Shown here in pieces: positions 51,732-63,415 of a DNA stretch of 64,000 nt (its first letter is position 1; each line of letters starts with the position of its first letter). A model generated the notes under the pieces. That model saw nothing but the letters and a program-made list of their open reading frames with translations, did not search any database and was not told where the DNA came from. A program made the translations under genes and the position numbers. The stretch is from assembly GCA_009781175.1 (NCBI GenBank), contig WQYQ01000001.1:248001-312000 (forward strand), written 5' to 3'. This stretch comes from Betaproteobacteria bacterium (GTDB lineage: Bacteria; Pseudomonadota; Gammaproteobacteria; Burkholderiales; Rhodocyclaceae).

Positions 51732-54700
51732 TCAAACCCCGGCCGGTTCGGCCAGCCGAAGCGCTTCTTCAATATCTACTTCCACGACCCGCGAGACGCC
51801 CTGCTCCTGCATTGTGACACCAACGAGCTGACGGGCCATCTCCATCGTGATTTTGCTGTGGCTGATGAACATGAACTGCGTGACCGCGGACATGCGTTTA
51901 ACCATATTGCAAAAACGTTCCGTATTCGCGTCGTCCAGCGGCGCGTCCACCTCGTCGAGCAAACAGAAAGGCGCCGGGTTGAGCAGGAAGAAAGAAAACA
52001 CGAGCGCGATTGCCGTGAGGGCCTTCTCTCCCCCCGACAAGAGATGAATCGTACTGTTCTTTTTCCCCGGTGGCCGCGCAATGATCTGAATGCCCGCATC
52101 GAGAATTTCGTCGCCGGTCAGCATCAACTGAGCCTCGCCGCCGCCGAAAAGCTGCGGGAAAAGCTCGCTGAAATGACGATTGACCGTATTGTAAGTCTCT
52201 TGCAGCTGTTCCCGGGTTTCCCTGTCGATACGCCGGATCGCGTCTTCGAGCGTGCCGATCGCTTCGAGCAGATCCGCTGTCTGCACATCGAGATAGCCTT
52301 TACGCTCTTCGGCGGCGGCAAGTTCTTCGACCGCGGCCAGATTGACCGCGCCCAAATCGGCCAATTCGCGCGTCAAACGGTTGATTTCGCGGCTCAGCGA
52401 CGCGTCTTTCGGCGCCAGCGCCAGGCGGCCCAGATACGCCGTTTCGTCGAACTCGATCTCGGCCAAGCGCTCCTCATATTGTTGCTGGCCCAGTTCGGCC
52501 GCTTGCTGCTTGAGCCGCCATTCGGCCAGCGCTTCATTGAGCGGACGCAGCGCCAGCTCCGCTTTCAGGCGCGCTTCGTCGAGCGCCTTGAGTTGCGTCG
52601 CCGCCTCGTCGAGCGCCTCGCGGCAGCGGCTCAACGCCTGTTCGCGTAACTCACGTAATTCGAGTGCCTGTTGCAGCGCCTCGGTCAGCACGCCTTCTTC
52701 CAGCCCCGCGCACTCGGCCTCGCTCGCATCGCGTTCGCGCTCGGCGCGCTGAATCAGTTCTTCGGCCTGGGCGCGCATGCGTGCGTTGTCTTCCAGCTTG
52801 CCATGGCATTCGCGCTCGGAAAACGCCGCCTCCTGCGCCTCGCGCGCGGCCTGCTGTTCCTGCGCGCGCAAATCCCGCAACGCCGCTTCTCGCGTCTGGA
52901 CGATCTCTTCGGCCGTTTCGAGACGCTCGCGCAACAATTCGGCGATTTCCTCCTGGCGCGCCTGCTCGGCGACCGATGCGCTCAGATGCTCGCGCTCGGT
53001 CTGAATTTGCACATCGATTTCCCGCGTATCCCGGTCGATTTGTGCCGAGCGCTCATCGAAGCGCTCACGCGCCTGCCCTAACTGAACCAGCGCCAATTGC
53101 TCGCGGTGCGCGTCCTGCTGAAGCACTTGTAGATCGTGGCGTAGCTGCGCGCCGCGTTCCTGCGCGCGCAACAGGGCTTGTTCGGCCCCGCCGAGCGCCG
53201 CATGGCAGGACTCCGCCCGCTCCTCAAGTTCGGCAATCCGTGCTTCGAGCGTTTCGATTTCGCGCTGGCGTTCGAGCACGCCATGCGTGCCGGCCTCGGG
53301 GCGGATCAGGCTCAAGCCGCAGCGGCTCAGTTCGCAGCCCTGACGGTCCACCAGCCGAATTCCCTCGGCCAGTTCAGCGCTGCGCGTCAGCCATTCGCGC
53401 ACATCCTCGACCGCCCGCACGCCGGCCAGCCAGCCGGCCAGAACGGCACGCCATTGCGGCGCATCGACCTGCACCAGATCGAGCAACGCAACGCCCGGTG
53501 CGGCGGCGGAGGTTTCCCAATGCGGCGCGGAGCCAGGCCAGGCAAAGGAAACGCTGCCGGGGACATCCTGCGCGCAGGCGGGCAAGACCGCATCCGCTGC
53601 ATCGAGCCGCAAAGCGTTGAAGCGTTCGCGCAGCACGCTTTCGAGCGCGGTTTCCCAACCGGACTCGACGTGCAGGATCTGCCACAGCGAACGCGCCGTA
53701 TCGAAGCCGTGGCCTTGCAGCCAGCCGGCCAGCGCACCCGGCGCGGCGGCTTGCGCCTGGATGCGCCGCAGCGCCTCGCACCGTGCGCGCGTTTCGGTCA
53801 ACTCCCGGTTGGCCTGGCGTTCGGCCTCCTGCGCCGCGCGCTGGTCCGCAAGCAATTGCGGCAATTCACGCTTGGCGTGCTCAAGCTCGTCCTGCATGGC
53901 GTCGAGCCGGTTCTGTGTCAGCTCGACCGCCGCCTCCCCCCGAGCCAGGACTTCAAGGTCCGGCGCATTGAGCGCATGCTTTTCGCTTTCGAGCCGCGCG
54001 CGCCGCTGCGCAAGCGCGTCGAGCGCGCGTAAGGCGCTCGCTTTGCGCGTCTCTTCAACCTTGAATTGCTGTTCCGCCGAACCGAGTTCATGGCGCAATG
54101 AGCGCAGATTCCCCTGCGCGCCCGCGAGCGCATCTTCGAACGCCGGCAAACGGACGAGCAATTCCTCGTGGCGGGCCTCAAGCTGCGCCTGGCGCAAGCT
54201 CGCGGTATCGAGCAAGGCTTCCCAACGCTCCCGCTCGGACTGCGCGCCATCGCGCTGCTCCGCCCAGCGCGCCAAGTCCGCCGCCAATTGCTGAGTGCGC
54301 AGCACCAGCAGACGCCGCCGCTCGCCGAGCCGCGCCAATTCGCCTTCGATACGCGTGACTTCGGACGTCGCGGCATACACATCGGCCTGCGCGGCATGCA
54401 AGGCGTCCGAACCACGCAAATGCGCTTCGCGCGCCTGCTCGGCCAAGCGCTCGGTTTCGCTCAGGCGCGCGTTTTCGGCTTCGATCCGCGCCAGGGCTTC
54501 GGCCGCCGCGGCCGCTGCGCGCGCCGCTTCTTCGCGCCCTTCGTTGCGGCGCAGCAGCCAGAGCAGAATCTGCTGATCGCGCAAGGCTGCGTTGATGCCG
54601 CGATAACGCCGGGCGACTTCCGCCTGCCCCGACAAATGTTCGATCTGCCCGCCCAATTCGTTGCGGATGTCTTCGAGCCGCGCCAGGTTGTCGCGCGCGT

Positions 54701-55256
54701 CGGACAAGCGGTTTTCGGTTTCCCGACGGCGTTCCTTGTACTTCGTCACGCCGGCCGCTTCTTCAAGAAAGGCGCGCACTTCTTCGGGCCGGGCCTCGAT
54801 GATGCGCGAGATCATGCCTTGCTCGATGATCGCGTAGGCGCGCGGCCCCAGGCCGGTGCCGAGAAACAGATCGATCACGTCCTTGCGCCGGACGTGCAGA
54901 TTATTGATCCAATAACTCGATTCGCCCGAGCGGTCGAGCACGCGCTTGACCGCAATTTCGGCGTACTGCGACCACTGCCCCGCCGCGCGCCCTTCATTGT
55001 TATCGAAGATCAGCTCGACGCTCGCGCGGCTCACGGGCTTGCGCGCCGTCGAGCCATTGAAGATCACGTCGAGCATCGATTCGCCGCGCAGCGCGCCGGC
55101 GCGCGATTCGCCAAGCACCCAGCGCACCGCGTCGATGATGTTCGACTTGCCGCAACCGTTCGGGCCCACAACGCCGACAAGCTGGCCGGGCGTGAGCACC
55201 GTCGTCGGGTCCACGAAGGATTTGAATCCGGCAAGTTTGAGTTTGGAAAGGCGCAC
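51732..55256 (-). CDS. smc: Chromosome segregation protein SMC
   Basis: MRLSKLKLAGFKSFVDPTTV, GPNGCGKSNIIDAVRWVLGE, LLSGGEKALTAIALVFSFF, LDEVDAPLDDANTERF. Confidence 0.98.
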   Translation of the reverse strand: MRLSKLKLAGFKSFVDPTTVLTPGQLVGVVGPNGCGKSNIIDAVRWVLGESRAGALRGESMLDVIFNGSTARKPVSRASVELIFDNNEGRAAGQWSQYAEIAVKRVLDRSGESSYWINNLHVRRKDVIDLFLGTGLGPRAYAIIEQGMISRIIEARPEEVRAFLEEAAGVTKYKERRRETENRLSDARDNLARLEDIRNELGGQIEHLSGQAEVARRYRGINAALRDQQILLWLLRRNEGREEAARAAAAAAEALARIEAENARLSETERLAEQAREAHLRGSDALHAAQADVYAATSEVTRIEGELARLGERRRLLVLRTQQLAADLARWAEQRDGAQSERERWEALLDTASLRQAQLEARHEELLVRLPAFEDALAGAQGNLRSLRHELGSAEQQFKVEETRKASALRALDALAQRRARLESEKHALNAPDLEVLARGEAAVELTQNRLDAMQDELEHAKRELPQLLADQRAAQEAERQANRELTETRARCEALRRIQAQAAAPGALAGWLQGHGFDTARSLWQILHVESGWETALESVLRERFNALRLDAADAVLPACAQDVPGSVSFAWPGSAPHWETSAAAPGVALLDLVQVDAPQWRAVLAGWLAGVRAVEDVREWLTRSAELAEGIRLVDRQGCELSRCGLSLIRPEAGTHGVLERQREIETLEARIAELEERAESCHAALGGAEQALLRAQERGAQLRHDLQVLQQDAHREQLALVQLGQARERFDERSAQIDRDTREIDVQIQTEREHLSASVAEQARQEEIAELLRERLETAEEIVQTREAALRDLRAQEQQAAREAQEAAFSERECHGKLEDNARMRAQAEELIQRAERERDASEAECAGLEEGVLTEALQQALELRELREQALSRCREALDEAATQLKALDEARLKAELALRPLNEALAEWRLKQQAAELGQQQYEERLAEIEFDETAYLGRLALAPKDASLSREINRLTRELADLGAVNLAAVEELAAAEERKGYLDVQTADLLEAIGTLEDAIRRIDRETREQLQETYNTVNRHFSELFPQLFGGGEAQLMLTGDEILDAGIQIIARPPGKKNSTIHLLSGGEKALTAIALVFSFFLLNPAPFCLLDEVDAPLDDANTERFCNMVKRMSAVTQFMFISHSKITMEMARQLVGVTMQEQGVSRVVEVDIEEALRLAEPAGV

Positions 55257-55414
55257 GGGCAGCAGCGAGCTTATTTAACGGCACCATGCCCGCGGGCATG
55301 CTGACGAGGTGGGCCCGGTATAATACCGAATGCCGCTCGTGTTTTTCGACTGTTGTTTCATACTGGAAAGCGCGGATTGCGAGCCAGCCTCATTTTTTGT
55401 GTCCCGGAGCCCAA

Positions 55415-56614
55415 GTGAATCCGCATCTCGACTTGCTGCAACCTTATCCGTTCGAACGGCTGCGCCGGCTTTTCGAAGGCGTCGAACCGCCCGCGGCGCT
55501 CGCGCCGATCCGCCTTTCGATCGGCGAGCCGCAGCATCCGACGCCCGAATTCATCAAAGAAGCCCTGATCCGCAACCTGCAAGGGCTGGCGAATTACCCC
55601 GCCACGCTGGGCGGCGACGCCTTGCGCCAAACCATCGCCGATTGGCTCGTGCGCCGCTACGGCCTCGGCGCGCTCGACCCGGCCAGCGAAGTATTGCCGG
55701 TCAACGGTTCGCGCGAAGCCTTGTTCGCCTTTGCCCAGGCCATCGTCGATACGCGCAAGCAGGCGCCGCTCGTGGCCTGCCCCAATCCGTTCTATCAAAT
55801 CTACGAAGGTGCGACTCTGCTTGCAGGCGCAACGCCTGTATTCATCGATCAGACGCCCGAAAACGGTTTCGGCATCGCGCCGGACGCGCTCACGCCCGAA
55901 CAATGGGCGCGCGTTCAGCTTCTGTATGTTTGCAGCCCCGGCAATCCGACGGGCCGCGTGCTCGATCTGGCCGAATGGAAAGCGCTGTTCGAACTCTCGG
56001 ACCGCTACGGTTTCGTGATCGCGTCCGACGAGTGCTATTCGGAAATCTACTTCGATGAAAGCGCGCCGCCGCTCGGCGCCTTGCAAGCGGCGCAACGGCT
56101 CGGCCGCCACGGCTATCCGAATCTCGTCGTGTTTTCGAGCCTGTCGAAACGTTCGAACGTGCCCGGCCTGCGCTCCGGTTTTGTCGCCGGAGACCGCAAG
56201 TTGCTCGCCCGCTTTCTGCTCTACCGCACTTATCACGGCAGTGCAATGGGGCTGCCGGTCCAAGCAGCCAGCGTTGCCGCATGGCAGGACGAATTCCATG
56301 TGCGCGACAACCGCGCGCTGTACCGGCGCAAGTTCGCCGAAGTGCTGCCGGTGCTGGCGCCCGCGCTTGATGTACGCATGCCGGATGCCGGTTTTTATTT
56401 CTGGGCGCGCACGCCGATCGATGACTGCGACTTCGCCCGCCAACTCTACGCGGCGACGCGCGTGACCGTGCTGCCCGGCCAGTTTCTTTCACGCGACAGT
56501 GGCGCGGGCAGTCCGGGCCAGTGCTTCGTCCGCATCGCGCTTGTCGCCGGTCTCGATGAATGTCTGGAAGCGGCGCATCGAATCGCCGGCTTTGTTACAA
56601 ACCACCTTGGCTGA
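55415..56614 (+). CDS. dapC: Succinyldiaminopimelate transaminase (likely GTG start)
   Basis: [43 protein letters not shown] lysine region [16 protein letters not shown]; next to dapD. Confidence 0.92.
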   Translation: MNPHLDLLQPYPFERLRRLFEGVEPPAALAPIRLSIGEPQHPTPEFIKEALIRNLQGLANYPATLGGDALRQTIADWLVRRYGLGALDPASEVLPVNGSREALFAFAQAIVDTRKQAPLVACPNPFYQIYEGATLLAGATPVFIDQTPENGFGIAPDALTPEQWARVQLLYVCSPGNPTGRVLDLAEWKALFELSDRYGFVIASDECYSEIYFDESAPPLGALQAAQRLGRHGYPNLVVFSSLSKRSNVPGLRSGFVAGDRKLLARFLLYRTYHGSAMGLPVQAASVAAWQDEFHVRDNRALYRRKFAEVLPVLAPALDVRMPDAGFYFWARTPIDDCDFARQLYAATRVTVLPGQFLSRDSGAGSPGQCFVRIALVAGLDECLEAAHRIAGFVTNHLG

Positions 56615-56664
56615 CACAGCACAGCCCGATCTTCACATCAACTCATTTGTTAGAGGCTCCCTCC

Positions 56665-57483
56665 ATGCAAGACCTGCAATCCGTCATCGACCTGGCCTGG
56701 GAAAACCGCGCCGAAATCAATCCATCCAGCGCCAGCGCCGAACTGCGCGAAGCCGTTGAAGCGACCATCGCCCTGCTCGATGCTGGCAAGATCCGGGTTG
56801 CAGAAAAAATCGACGGCGCCTGGACGACCCACCAGTGGATCAAAAAAGCCGTGTTGCTGTCCTTCCGCGCCAACGACAATGTGGTCAGCGACGACGGCGT
56901 CAATAAATACTTCGACAAGGTGCCGACGAAATTCGCCCACTGGAGCGAGGCCGATTTCCGCGCCGGCGGTTTCCGCGCCACACCGGGCGCGGTCGCCCGC
57001 CGCGGCAGCTTCGCCGCGCGCAATGTCGTGCTGATGCCCTCGTATATGAATATCGGCGCCTATGTCGACGAAGGCACGATGGTCGATACCTGGGTCACGG
57101 TCGGCTCCTGCGCGCAGATCGGCAAAAACGTTCATCTGTCCGGCGGCGTCGGCATCGGCGGCGTACTGGAGCCGATGCAGGCCAACCCGACGATCATCGA
57201 GGACAACTGCTTTATCGGCGCGCGTTCCGAAATCGTCGAGGGCGTTATCATCGAAGAAAACTCGGTGATTTCGATGGGCGTCTATATCGGCCAGAGCACC
57301 AAGATTTACGACCGTGAAACCGGCACCGTCAGCTATGGCCGGGTGCCCGCCGGCTCGGTCGTCGTGTCGGGCAACCTGCCTTCCGCCGATGGTCAATACA
57401 GCCTCTACTGTGCCGTTATTGTGAAAAAGGTTGACGCCAAGACGCGCGCCAAGACGAGTATCAACGATCTTCTGCGCGCCTGA
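56665..57483 (+). CDS. dapD: 2,3,4,5-tetrahydropyridine-2,6-dicarboxylate N-succinyltransferase
   Basis: [49 protein letters not shown] hexapeptide repeats. Confidence 0.97.
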   Translation: MQDLQSVIDLAWENRAEINPSSASAELREAVEATIALLDAGKIRVAEKIDGAWTTHQWIKKAVLLSFRANDNVVSDDGVNKYFDKVPTKFAHWSEADFRAGGFRATPGAVARRGSFAARNVVLMPSYMNIGAYVDEGTMVDTWVTVGSCAQIGKNVHLSGGVGIGGVLEPMQANPTIIEDNCFIGARSEIVEGVIIEENSVISMGVYIGQSTKIYDRETGTVSYGRVPAGSVVVSGNLPSADGQYSLYCAVIVKKVDAKTRAKTSINDLLRA

Positions 57484-57537
57484 AGCGAAAGACCTTTAGG
57501 CTAAGAATCTGTTCAGAATCGCGAGAAGTTCGGAATC

Positions 57538-58719
57538 ATGATCCTCGATAAGCTGTTTCAATTGATGGCGGAAAAGGCCGCTTCGGACATTTTTGTTTCG
57601 GCCGGAGCGCCCATCCACATCAAGATTCAAGGCACTGTGATGCCGGTGAACCAGCAAATCATGGAGCCGACGGTCATTCAGCGAATGGCTTACGAGATGA
57701 TGACGCCGGAGCAGGTCCAAACCTTCGAGAAAACGAAGGAGATGAACCTCTCCTTCGGCCGGCGCGACCTCGGCAACTTCCGCGTCAATACGTTTTGGCA
57801 ACGCGGCTCAGTCGCGATTGTCGTGCGTTATATCCAGGGCGAAATTCCTGCCCTGGAAACGCTCGGTCTGCCTGAAACCCTGAAAGACGTCATTCAAGAA
57901 AAGCGCGGCCTCGTCCTGGTCGTCGGCGCGACGGGCTCGGGGAAGTCGACCACGATTGCCTCGATGCTCGACTTCCGCAACAAGACGACATCGGGCCATA
58001 TCCTGACGCTTGAAGACCCGATCGAGTATCTGTTCAAGCACAAAAAATCCGTCGTCAATCAACGCGAGGTCGGCCTCGACACACACGACTGGCATATCGC
58101 GCTGAAGAACGCGATGCGCCAGGCGCCCGATTGCATTCTGATCGGCGAAATCCGCGACCGGGATACCATGCAGGCGGCCATCGCCTATGCCCAGACCGGG
58201 CATCTGTGTGTCGCGACGCTGCATGCGAATAACGCCTACCATGCCTTGAACCGGATCGCGAACTTCTTTCCGCTCGAAAACCGGGCGCTGCTTTATCTGG
58301 ATCTTTCGGTTGCACTCAAATGCATCGTCTCGCAACGGCTCGTGCGCCGCCCGGACGGCCAGCGCATTCCCGCCGTCGAAATCCTGATGAACACGCGCCA
58401 TGTGGCCGACCTGATCGAAAAAGGCCTGTTCCCGGAAATCAAGGAGGCGATGGAACAATCGCTTGCCCCCGGCTCGCAGACTTTCGAACAAGCGCTCTTC
58501 CGCCTCTACAAAGACGGAACGATCAATTTACAAGAAGCGCTCGGCAACGCCGATTCGCCGACGAATCTGTCCTGGCTCATCAACAACCAAACGAGCGAAA
58601 CAAAAACTTCCGACCGCGCGGCCACACAACCGCCCCTGGTCGATTTCGACCACGCCGAACCCGACGGCGCGAGCTTCAAGTCCTTCACGCTGCACATGGA
58701 CGATGAGGCGCAAGCCTGA
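57538..58719 (+). CDS. pilU: PilT/PilU-type twitching motility ATPase
   Basis: [84 protein letters not shown]. Confidence 0.93.
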   Translation: MILDKLFQLMAEKAASDIFVSAGAPIHIKIQGTVMPVNQQIMEPTVIQRMAYEMMTPEQVQTFEKTKEMNLSFGRRDLGNFRVNTFWQRGSVAIVVRYIQGEIPALETLGLPETLKDVIQEKRGLVLVVGATGSGKSTTIASMLDFRNKTTSGHILTLEDPIEYLFKHKKSVVNQREVGLDTHDWHIALKNAMRQAPDCILIGEIRDRDTMQAAIAYAQTGHLCVATLHANNAYHALNRIANFFPLENRALLYLDLSVALKCIVSQRLVRRPDGQRIPAVEILMNTRHVADLIEKGLFPEIKEAMEQSLAPGSQTFEQALFRLYKDGTINLQEALGNADSPTNLSWLINNQTSETKTSDRAATQPPLVDFDHAEPDGASFKSFTLHMDDEAQA

Positions 58720-58750
58720 GTGCCCTCTCCATTCGCGGAAAAACAAACCC

Positions 58751-59890
58751 GTGCAAACCTCCCCAACCCGCGCACTGACCGAAGCGCTGATCCGCTGTCG
58801 ATCCGTCACGCCCAATGACGAAGGCTGTCTGGAACTGATTTGCGCGCGCCTAGCGCCGCTCGGTTTTCATTGCGAGCGCATCGACGCGAACGGCGTCAGC
58901 AATCTCTGGGCGCGTCGCGGCGACGCCCGCCCGCTGATCTGTTTTGCCGGCCACACCGACGTTGTGCCGGCCGGGCCCTTACCCGAATGGGAGAGCGACC
59001 CGTTTACCGCCACCGAGCGCGATGGCTACCTCTATGGACGCGGCGCGGCGGACATGAAGACCTCGCTGGCCGCCTTTATCGTCGCGATTGAACAGTTCGT
59101 CGCCGAACACCCGGCCCCCCCCGGTTCGATCGCCCTGCTGCTGACCTCCGACGAAGAAGGCGTGGCAACGCACGGCACCAGACTCGTCGTCGAAACCCTG
59201 TCCGCGCGCGGCGAAAGCATTGATTTCTGCATCGTCGGCGAACCGACCTCGGTTGCGCAGCTTGGCGACACAATCAAAAACGGCCGGCGCGGTTCCTTGA
59301 ATGCAGAACTCACGATCCATGGCGTGCAAGGCCATGTCGCTTACCCGCAGCTTGCGCGCAACCCGATCCATGCGGCCCTGCCCGCGCTCGCGGAACTCGC
59401 GGCGAAACATTGGGACGCCGGCGACGAATATTTCCCGCCGACAAGCTGGCAGCTCTCGAACATCCACGCCGGCGCCGGGGCGACGAATGTCATCCCCGGC
59501 AAACTGGAGCTGATGTTCAATTTCCGCTTCTCGCCGCAAAACCCCGCCGAATCGCTCAAGGCTCAAGTCCACGCCATCCTCGATCGGTATCAGCTGCACT
59601 ACGCAATCGATTGGCAACTTTCCGGCAATCCGTTCATCACCCCACGCGGCCGCCTGGTTGACGCGCTTGAAAACGCCATCGCTTCCGCAACGGGACTGAA
59701 ACCGGAACTTTCAACGACGGGCGGCACTTCGGACGGGCGTTTCATCGCCACGCTGTGCCAGGAAGTCGTCGAATTCGGTCCGGTCAATGCCAGCATTCAC
59801 AAAGTTAACGAGCGGATCGCCATCGCGGCGATCGACCCCCTGACCGCGATCTATCGCGACACTTTGAAGAAGCTTCTGATCACGCCATGA
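58751..59890 (+). CDS. dapE: Succinyl-diaminopimelate desuccinylase (likely GTG start)
   Basis: [52 protein letters not shown]. Confidence 0.96.
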   Translation: MQTSPTRALTEALIRCRSVTPNDEGCLELICARLAPLGFHCERIDANGVSNLWARRGDARPLICFAGHTDVVPAGPLPEWESDPFTATERDGYLYGRGAADMKTSLAAFIVAIEQFVAEHPAPPGSIALLLTSDEEGVATHGTRLVVETLSARGESIDFCIVGEPTSVAQLGDTIKNGRRGSLNAELTIHGVQGHVAYPQLARNPIHAALPALAELAAKHWDAGDEYFPPTSWQLSNIHAGAGATNVIPGKLELMFNFRFSPQNPAESLKAQVHAILDRYQLHYAIDWQLSGNPFITPRGRLVDALENAIASATGLKPELSTTGGTSDGRFIATLCQEVVEFGPVNASIHKVNERIAIAAIDPLTAIYRDTLKKLLITP

Positions 59891-60834
59891 GCCATCACGA
59901 ATACGCAGAACACGAACATGAGCACGATCCGCGCGACGAGCTGGTGACCGTCCGCGATCTCATCCGCTACGCCGTGAGCCGTTTCAATCGCGCGGAGCTT
60001 TTTTTCGGCCACGGCAGCATCAGTGCTTTCGACGAAGCGGTCTATCTGATCCTGCACCGCCTGCATCTGCCGCTCGACCGTCTTGAGCCGTTCCTCGACG
60101 CCTGCATTCCATCCGACGAGCGCGGCGAAGTCCTCGATCTGATCGACGAGCGCGTCAGCACACGCAAACCCGCCGCATATCTGACGCACGAAGCATGGCT
60201 TGGTGATTTTCGTTTCTACGTGGACGAACGCGTTATCGTGCCGCGCTCCTACTTTGCCGAACTGCTCGAAACCGGCCTCTCCCCGTGGATCGAAAATCCC
60301 GAGGCGGTCTATGCGGCGCTCGATCTTTGCACGGGCAGCGGATGTCTCGCGGTTCTAATGGCCAATGCCTTCCCCGCGGCGAAGATCGACGCGGTCGACC
60401 TTTCAAGCGCGGCGCTGGAAGTCGCGCGGCGGAATGTGGACGACTACGGCCTTGAGCACCGCATCGAGCTGATTCAATCGGACCTTTTCGCCGAATTGGC
60501 AGGGCGCAGCTACGATCTGATCCTCACCAATCCGCCCTACGTCACCACCGCGGTAATGCGGGATCTGCCCGCCGAATATCGGCATGAGCCGGAAATGGCA
60601 TTGGCTGCGGGCGAAGACGGCCTGGATGCCGTCCGGCGCATCCTCGCCGAAGCGCCCAAATATCTTAATCCGCATGGGCTGCTCGCGGTGGAGGTGGGAC
60701 ACAACCGCGATCGGGTCGAAACCGCCTGGCCCACGCTGCCGCTGTTCTGGCTCAACACCGAGAACCACGACGAAGCGATTTTCGTGATCCACCGCGAAGA
60801 TCTGCTGACGCACAGTAAATCGATCAAATTCTGA
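59887..60834 (+). CDS. prmB: 50S ribosomal protein L3 N5-glutamine methyltransferase
   Basis: [38 protein letters not shown] overlap with dapE. Confidence 0.94.
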   Translation: MSHHEYAEHEHEHDPRDELVTVRDLIRYAVSRFNRAELFFGHGSISAFDEAVYLILHRLHLPLDRLEPFLDACIPSDERGEVLDLIDERVSTRKPAAYLTHEAWLGDFRFYVDERVIVPRSYFAELLETGLSPWIENPEAVYAALDLCTGSGCLAVLMANAFPAAKIDAVDLSSAALEVARRNVDDYGLEHRIELIQSDLFAELAGRSYDLILTNPPYVTTAVMRDLPAEYRHEPEMALAAGEDGLDAVRRILAEAPKYLNPHGLLAVEVGHNRDRVETAWPTLPLFWLNTENHDEAIFVIHREDLLTHSKSIKF

Positions 60835-61894
60835 AACTGTTTTCGGCCTTCTGGATAGCCATTGAATCCGGCAAGAGCGGGGAGAAGCGCGGCGCGGCGG
60901 CCACATCGATCGCTCCGGACGCCTCGACGCGATAGATCCCGCGTGCGACATTGTGCGGATGCGCGGCCGCTTCCGCGAGGCTCAGGACCGGCGCGAAACA
61001 AACATCGCTACTTTCGAGCAGTTCGCACCAATGGGCACGGGGATGGCTCGCAAACAAGGCCGCGAAACGCACTTTCAAGGCCGGCCATGTTTGAACGTCG
61101 TATTGCGCGGCCGGATCGACGTCGACGAGGCCCAGCTTGTCGAGCAATTGCGCATAGAACTGCGGCTCCAGCGCGCCCACGGTGATGTGCTTGCCGTCGG
61201 CGCACACATAAACATCGTAGAACGGCGAATCGTGGAACGGGCTGGGTTGCGGCCCATCGAGCTGCCCGCTCGCCCGTATCCACTGCACGAGCGAGCCAAG
61301 CGTCGCCAGCACGTCGATAATCGCGCCGTCGACGACCCGGCCTTGGCCGCTTGCGCGCGCGTCGAGCAGTGCGCAAACAATGCCAAACGCCAGCCCGAGC
61401 GCACCTGCGGCATCGCCGACGACCGTCGGAGGCACGATCGGCGCGCCGCCATCCCGCGCAGACAGCGAAAGCAGGCCGGTCAATGCCACGTAGTTGAGAT
61501 CATGCCCGGCGGCCCGCGCCAGCGGTCCATCCTGCCCCCAGCCCGTCATGCGGCCATACACGAGCGCCGGGTTCACCGCCGCACAATCGCCCGGGCCGAG
61601 ACCAAGCGACTCCATAACGCCGGGCCGGTTGCCTTCTATCAACGCGTCCGCCTTGGCGACAAGCGCCAGCGCCTGACTGCGTTTATCCGGACGCTTGAGA
61701 TTAAGTTCGACAAAAGTCTTGCCGCGCCGCAACGAATTAGCTCCCCCGCCCAATTTCGCGGTGACTTCGCTCCCTCCGGGACGGGCTATGACCGTTACCG
61801 TGGCGCCCATGTCCGCCAACATGCGCCCCGCCAGCGGACCCGGACCGAGACCTTCGAATTCGACTACATGGATACCTTCTAGCGGGTGTTTCAT
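60824..61894 (-). CDS. CaiB/BaiF family CoA transferase (alpha-methylacyl-CoA racemase-like)
   Basis: MKHPLEGIHVVEFEGLGPGPLAGRMLADMGATVTVIARPG, KRPDKRSQALALVAKADALIEGNRPGVMESLGLGP; start trimmed from the 465-aa ORF. Confidence 0.92.
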   Translation of the reverse strand: MKHPLEGIHVVEFEGLGPGPLAGRMLADMGATVTVIARPGGSEVTAKLGGGANSLRRGKTFVELNLKRPDKRSQALALVAKADALIEGNRPGVMESLGLGPGDCAAVNPALVYGRMTGWGQDGPLARAAGHDLNYVALTGLLSLSARDGGAPIVPPTVVGDAAGALGLAFGIVCALLDARASGQGRVVDGAIIDVLATLGSLVQWIRASGQLDGPQPSPFHDSPFYDVYVCADGKHITVGALEPQFYAQLLDKLGLVDVDPAAQYDVQTWPALKVRFAALFASHPRAHWCELLESSDVCFAPVLSLAEAAAHPHNVARGIYRVEASGAIDVAAAPRFSPLLPDSMAIQKAENSFRI

Positions 61895-61921
61895 GACGCG
61901 ATCCTCCATGCGATCAGTTCT

Positions 61922-62110
61922 GTCACGTCCCGGACGGTCATAAGACCGTTTTTTGAACAAGCCTGGATGGGTTTGATACCACTGTTTCATTTCCTGCATC
62001 GATGTTCTGCTGCGCAATGCCGATTGGGGCAGTTGATGATTGTATAGCGCCACAGATCTTGTCAGCGTCTGCTCCATATCCTCGCCGTTGTGGAAGCGAT
62101 GGGTCTTGAG
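61922..62110 (-). pseudogene. C-terminal remnant of an IS481-type transposase
   Basis: LKTHRFHNGEDMEQTLTRSVALYNHQLPQSALRSRTSMQEMKQWYQTHPGLFKKRSYDRPGRD resembles the remembered IS481 C-terminus (SGEDLEQTLLRYVALYNHxLPQSALxSKTPMQAMKDW). Confidence 0.82.
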
Positions 62111-62293
62111 CGCATGGCGATGTATCCATTTTGCTGCAATATGGTTGGCACTGGCTTCAATCGTTCTGCAAATCGGAGCCTGAACCCATCCACCAAAACC
62201 TACCCGATGAGCAATTAACAATTTTTTTGATTCGCTTAAACTTTCGCAAAACTAATTCAACCTAGAGAACTATTCGCCGATAAAACATCCAAG

Positions 62294-62770
62294 ATGAATA
62301 GAAAAACTTCATTGCTTGGATACCCAATGATCGTTGATCGCCCAATCCTCCTAGTTGAAGACAACCCCGACGATGAGGCATTAACTCTGCGCGCATTCGC
62401 AAAAAACCGGATACCCAACCCGGTTGTCGTTGCGCGGGACGGCGTCGAAGCGCTCGATTATCTGTTTGGTATCGGACAGCATGCCGGTCGGGACACTAGC
62501 CAAATGCCAGGCGTTGTTCTGCTCGATCTCAAGCTGCCACGGATCGACGGGCTGGAAGTTCTCCGCCGCATCCGTGCTGACATCCGCACAGCCTTGCTTC
62601 CGGTCGTCGTGCTGACCACGTCGCGCGAGAACTTCGACATCAGCCATGCATATGGGCTTGGCGCCAATAGCTACATCCGCAAGCCAGTCGATTTCGAACG
62701 CTTCATCCACACGGTCAGCCAGCTCGGCATGTATTGGCTCGCGCTTAACGAATTACCGGAAGCGCGTTAA
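62294..62770 (+). CDS. Single-domain response regulator (Rcp1-like receiver); start may be 62327
   Basis: ILLVEDNPDDEALTLRAF, GVVLLDLKLPRIDGLEVLRRIR, PVVVLTTSRE, SYIRKPVDF. Confidence 0.94.
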   Translation: MNRKTSLLGYPMIVDRPILLVEDNPDDEALTLRAFAKNRIPNPVVVARDGVEALDYLFGIGQHAGRDTSQMPGVVLLDLKLPRIDGLEVLRRIRADIRTALLPVVVLTTSRENFDISHAYGLGANSYIRKPVDFERFIHTVSQLGMYWLALNELPEAR

Positions 62771-62933
62771 GCGTTTCCCAGACAAACAACCGTTTCGCCG
62801 ATACAACCGCATTTAGTTTTTTTCAATCGCGCCCGTAGCGAAAATTAATTTTCGTCCAACTCAATCGCTTTCCTAAATTAGAATCGTGAAAGTGCAACCC
62901 AGCACGGTTCAATCCGTAAAAGGAGAAAGCGCC

Positions 62934-63353
62934 ATGAGTTTGAAGGGAACCAAGACCGAAGAGAATCTGAAAGCCGCCTTCGCAGGCGAGTCGCAAGCCA
63001 ATCGCCGTTATCTCTATTTCGCAGCCAAAGCCGATATCGAAGGCTACAACGATGTTGCCGCTCTATTCCGTTCCACCGCGGAAGGCGAAACAGGCCATGC
63101 GCACGGGCATCTCGAATATCTCGAACAAGTGGGCGATCCCGCTACGGGGCTACCCTTTGGTCCAACCGTCGACAATTTGAAATCTGCCGTCGCCGGTGAA
63201 ACGCATGAATACACCGATATGTATCCAGGCATGGCCAAAGCAGCGCGCGAGGAAGGATTCATCGAAATCGCCGACTGGTTCGAAACACTCGCCAAAGCCG
63301 AGCGTTCCCACGCCAACCGCTATCAAAAAGCGCTCAACGAATTGGACGCTTGA
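62934..63353 (+). CDS. Rubrerythrin-family ferritin-like diiron protein without rubredoxin domain
   Basis: [59 protein letters not shown]; no CxxC rubredoxin motifs. Confidence 0.94.
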   Translation: MSLKGTKTEENLKAAFAGESQANRRYLYFAAKADIEGYNDVAALFRSTAEGETGHAHGHLEYLEQVGDPATGLPFGPTVDNLKSAVAGETHEYTDMYPGMAKAAREEGFIEIADWFETLAKAERSHANRYQKALNELDA

Positions 63354-63360
63354 ACGCCGC

Positions 63361-63385
63361 AAAGGCCGCCGGATGGCGGCCTTTT
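63361..63385 (+). terminator. Rho-independent terminator/attenuator after rubrerythrin
   Basis: AAAGGCCGCC-GGAT-GGCGGCCTTTTT. Confidence 0.8.
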
Positions 63386-63415
63386 TCTTCTCCCGCTGCA
63401 CCAGAAGGAGAACGC

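Noticed and set aside
60824-60834. 11-bp tail-to-tail overlap of prmB and CoA transferase ORFs
   Set aside because: Short convergent overlaps are common in compact genomes
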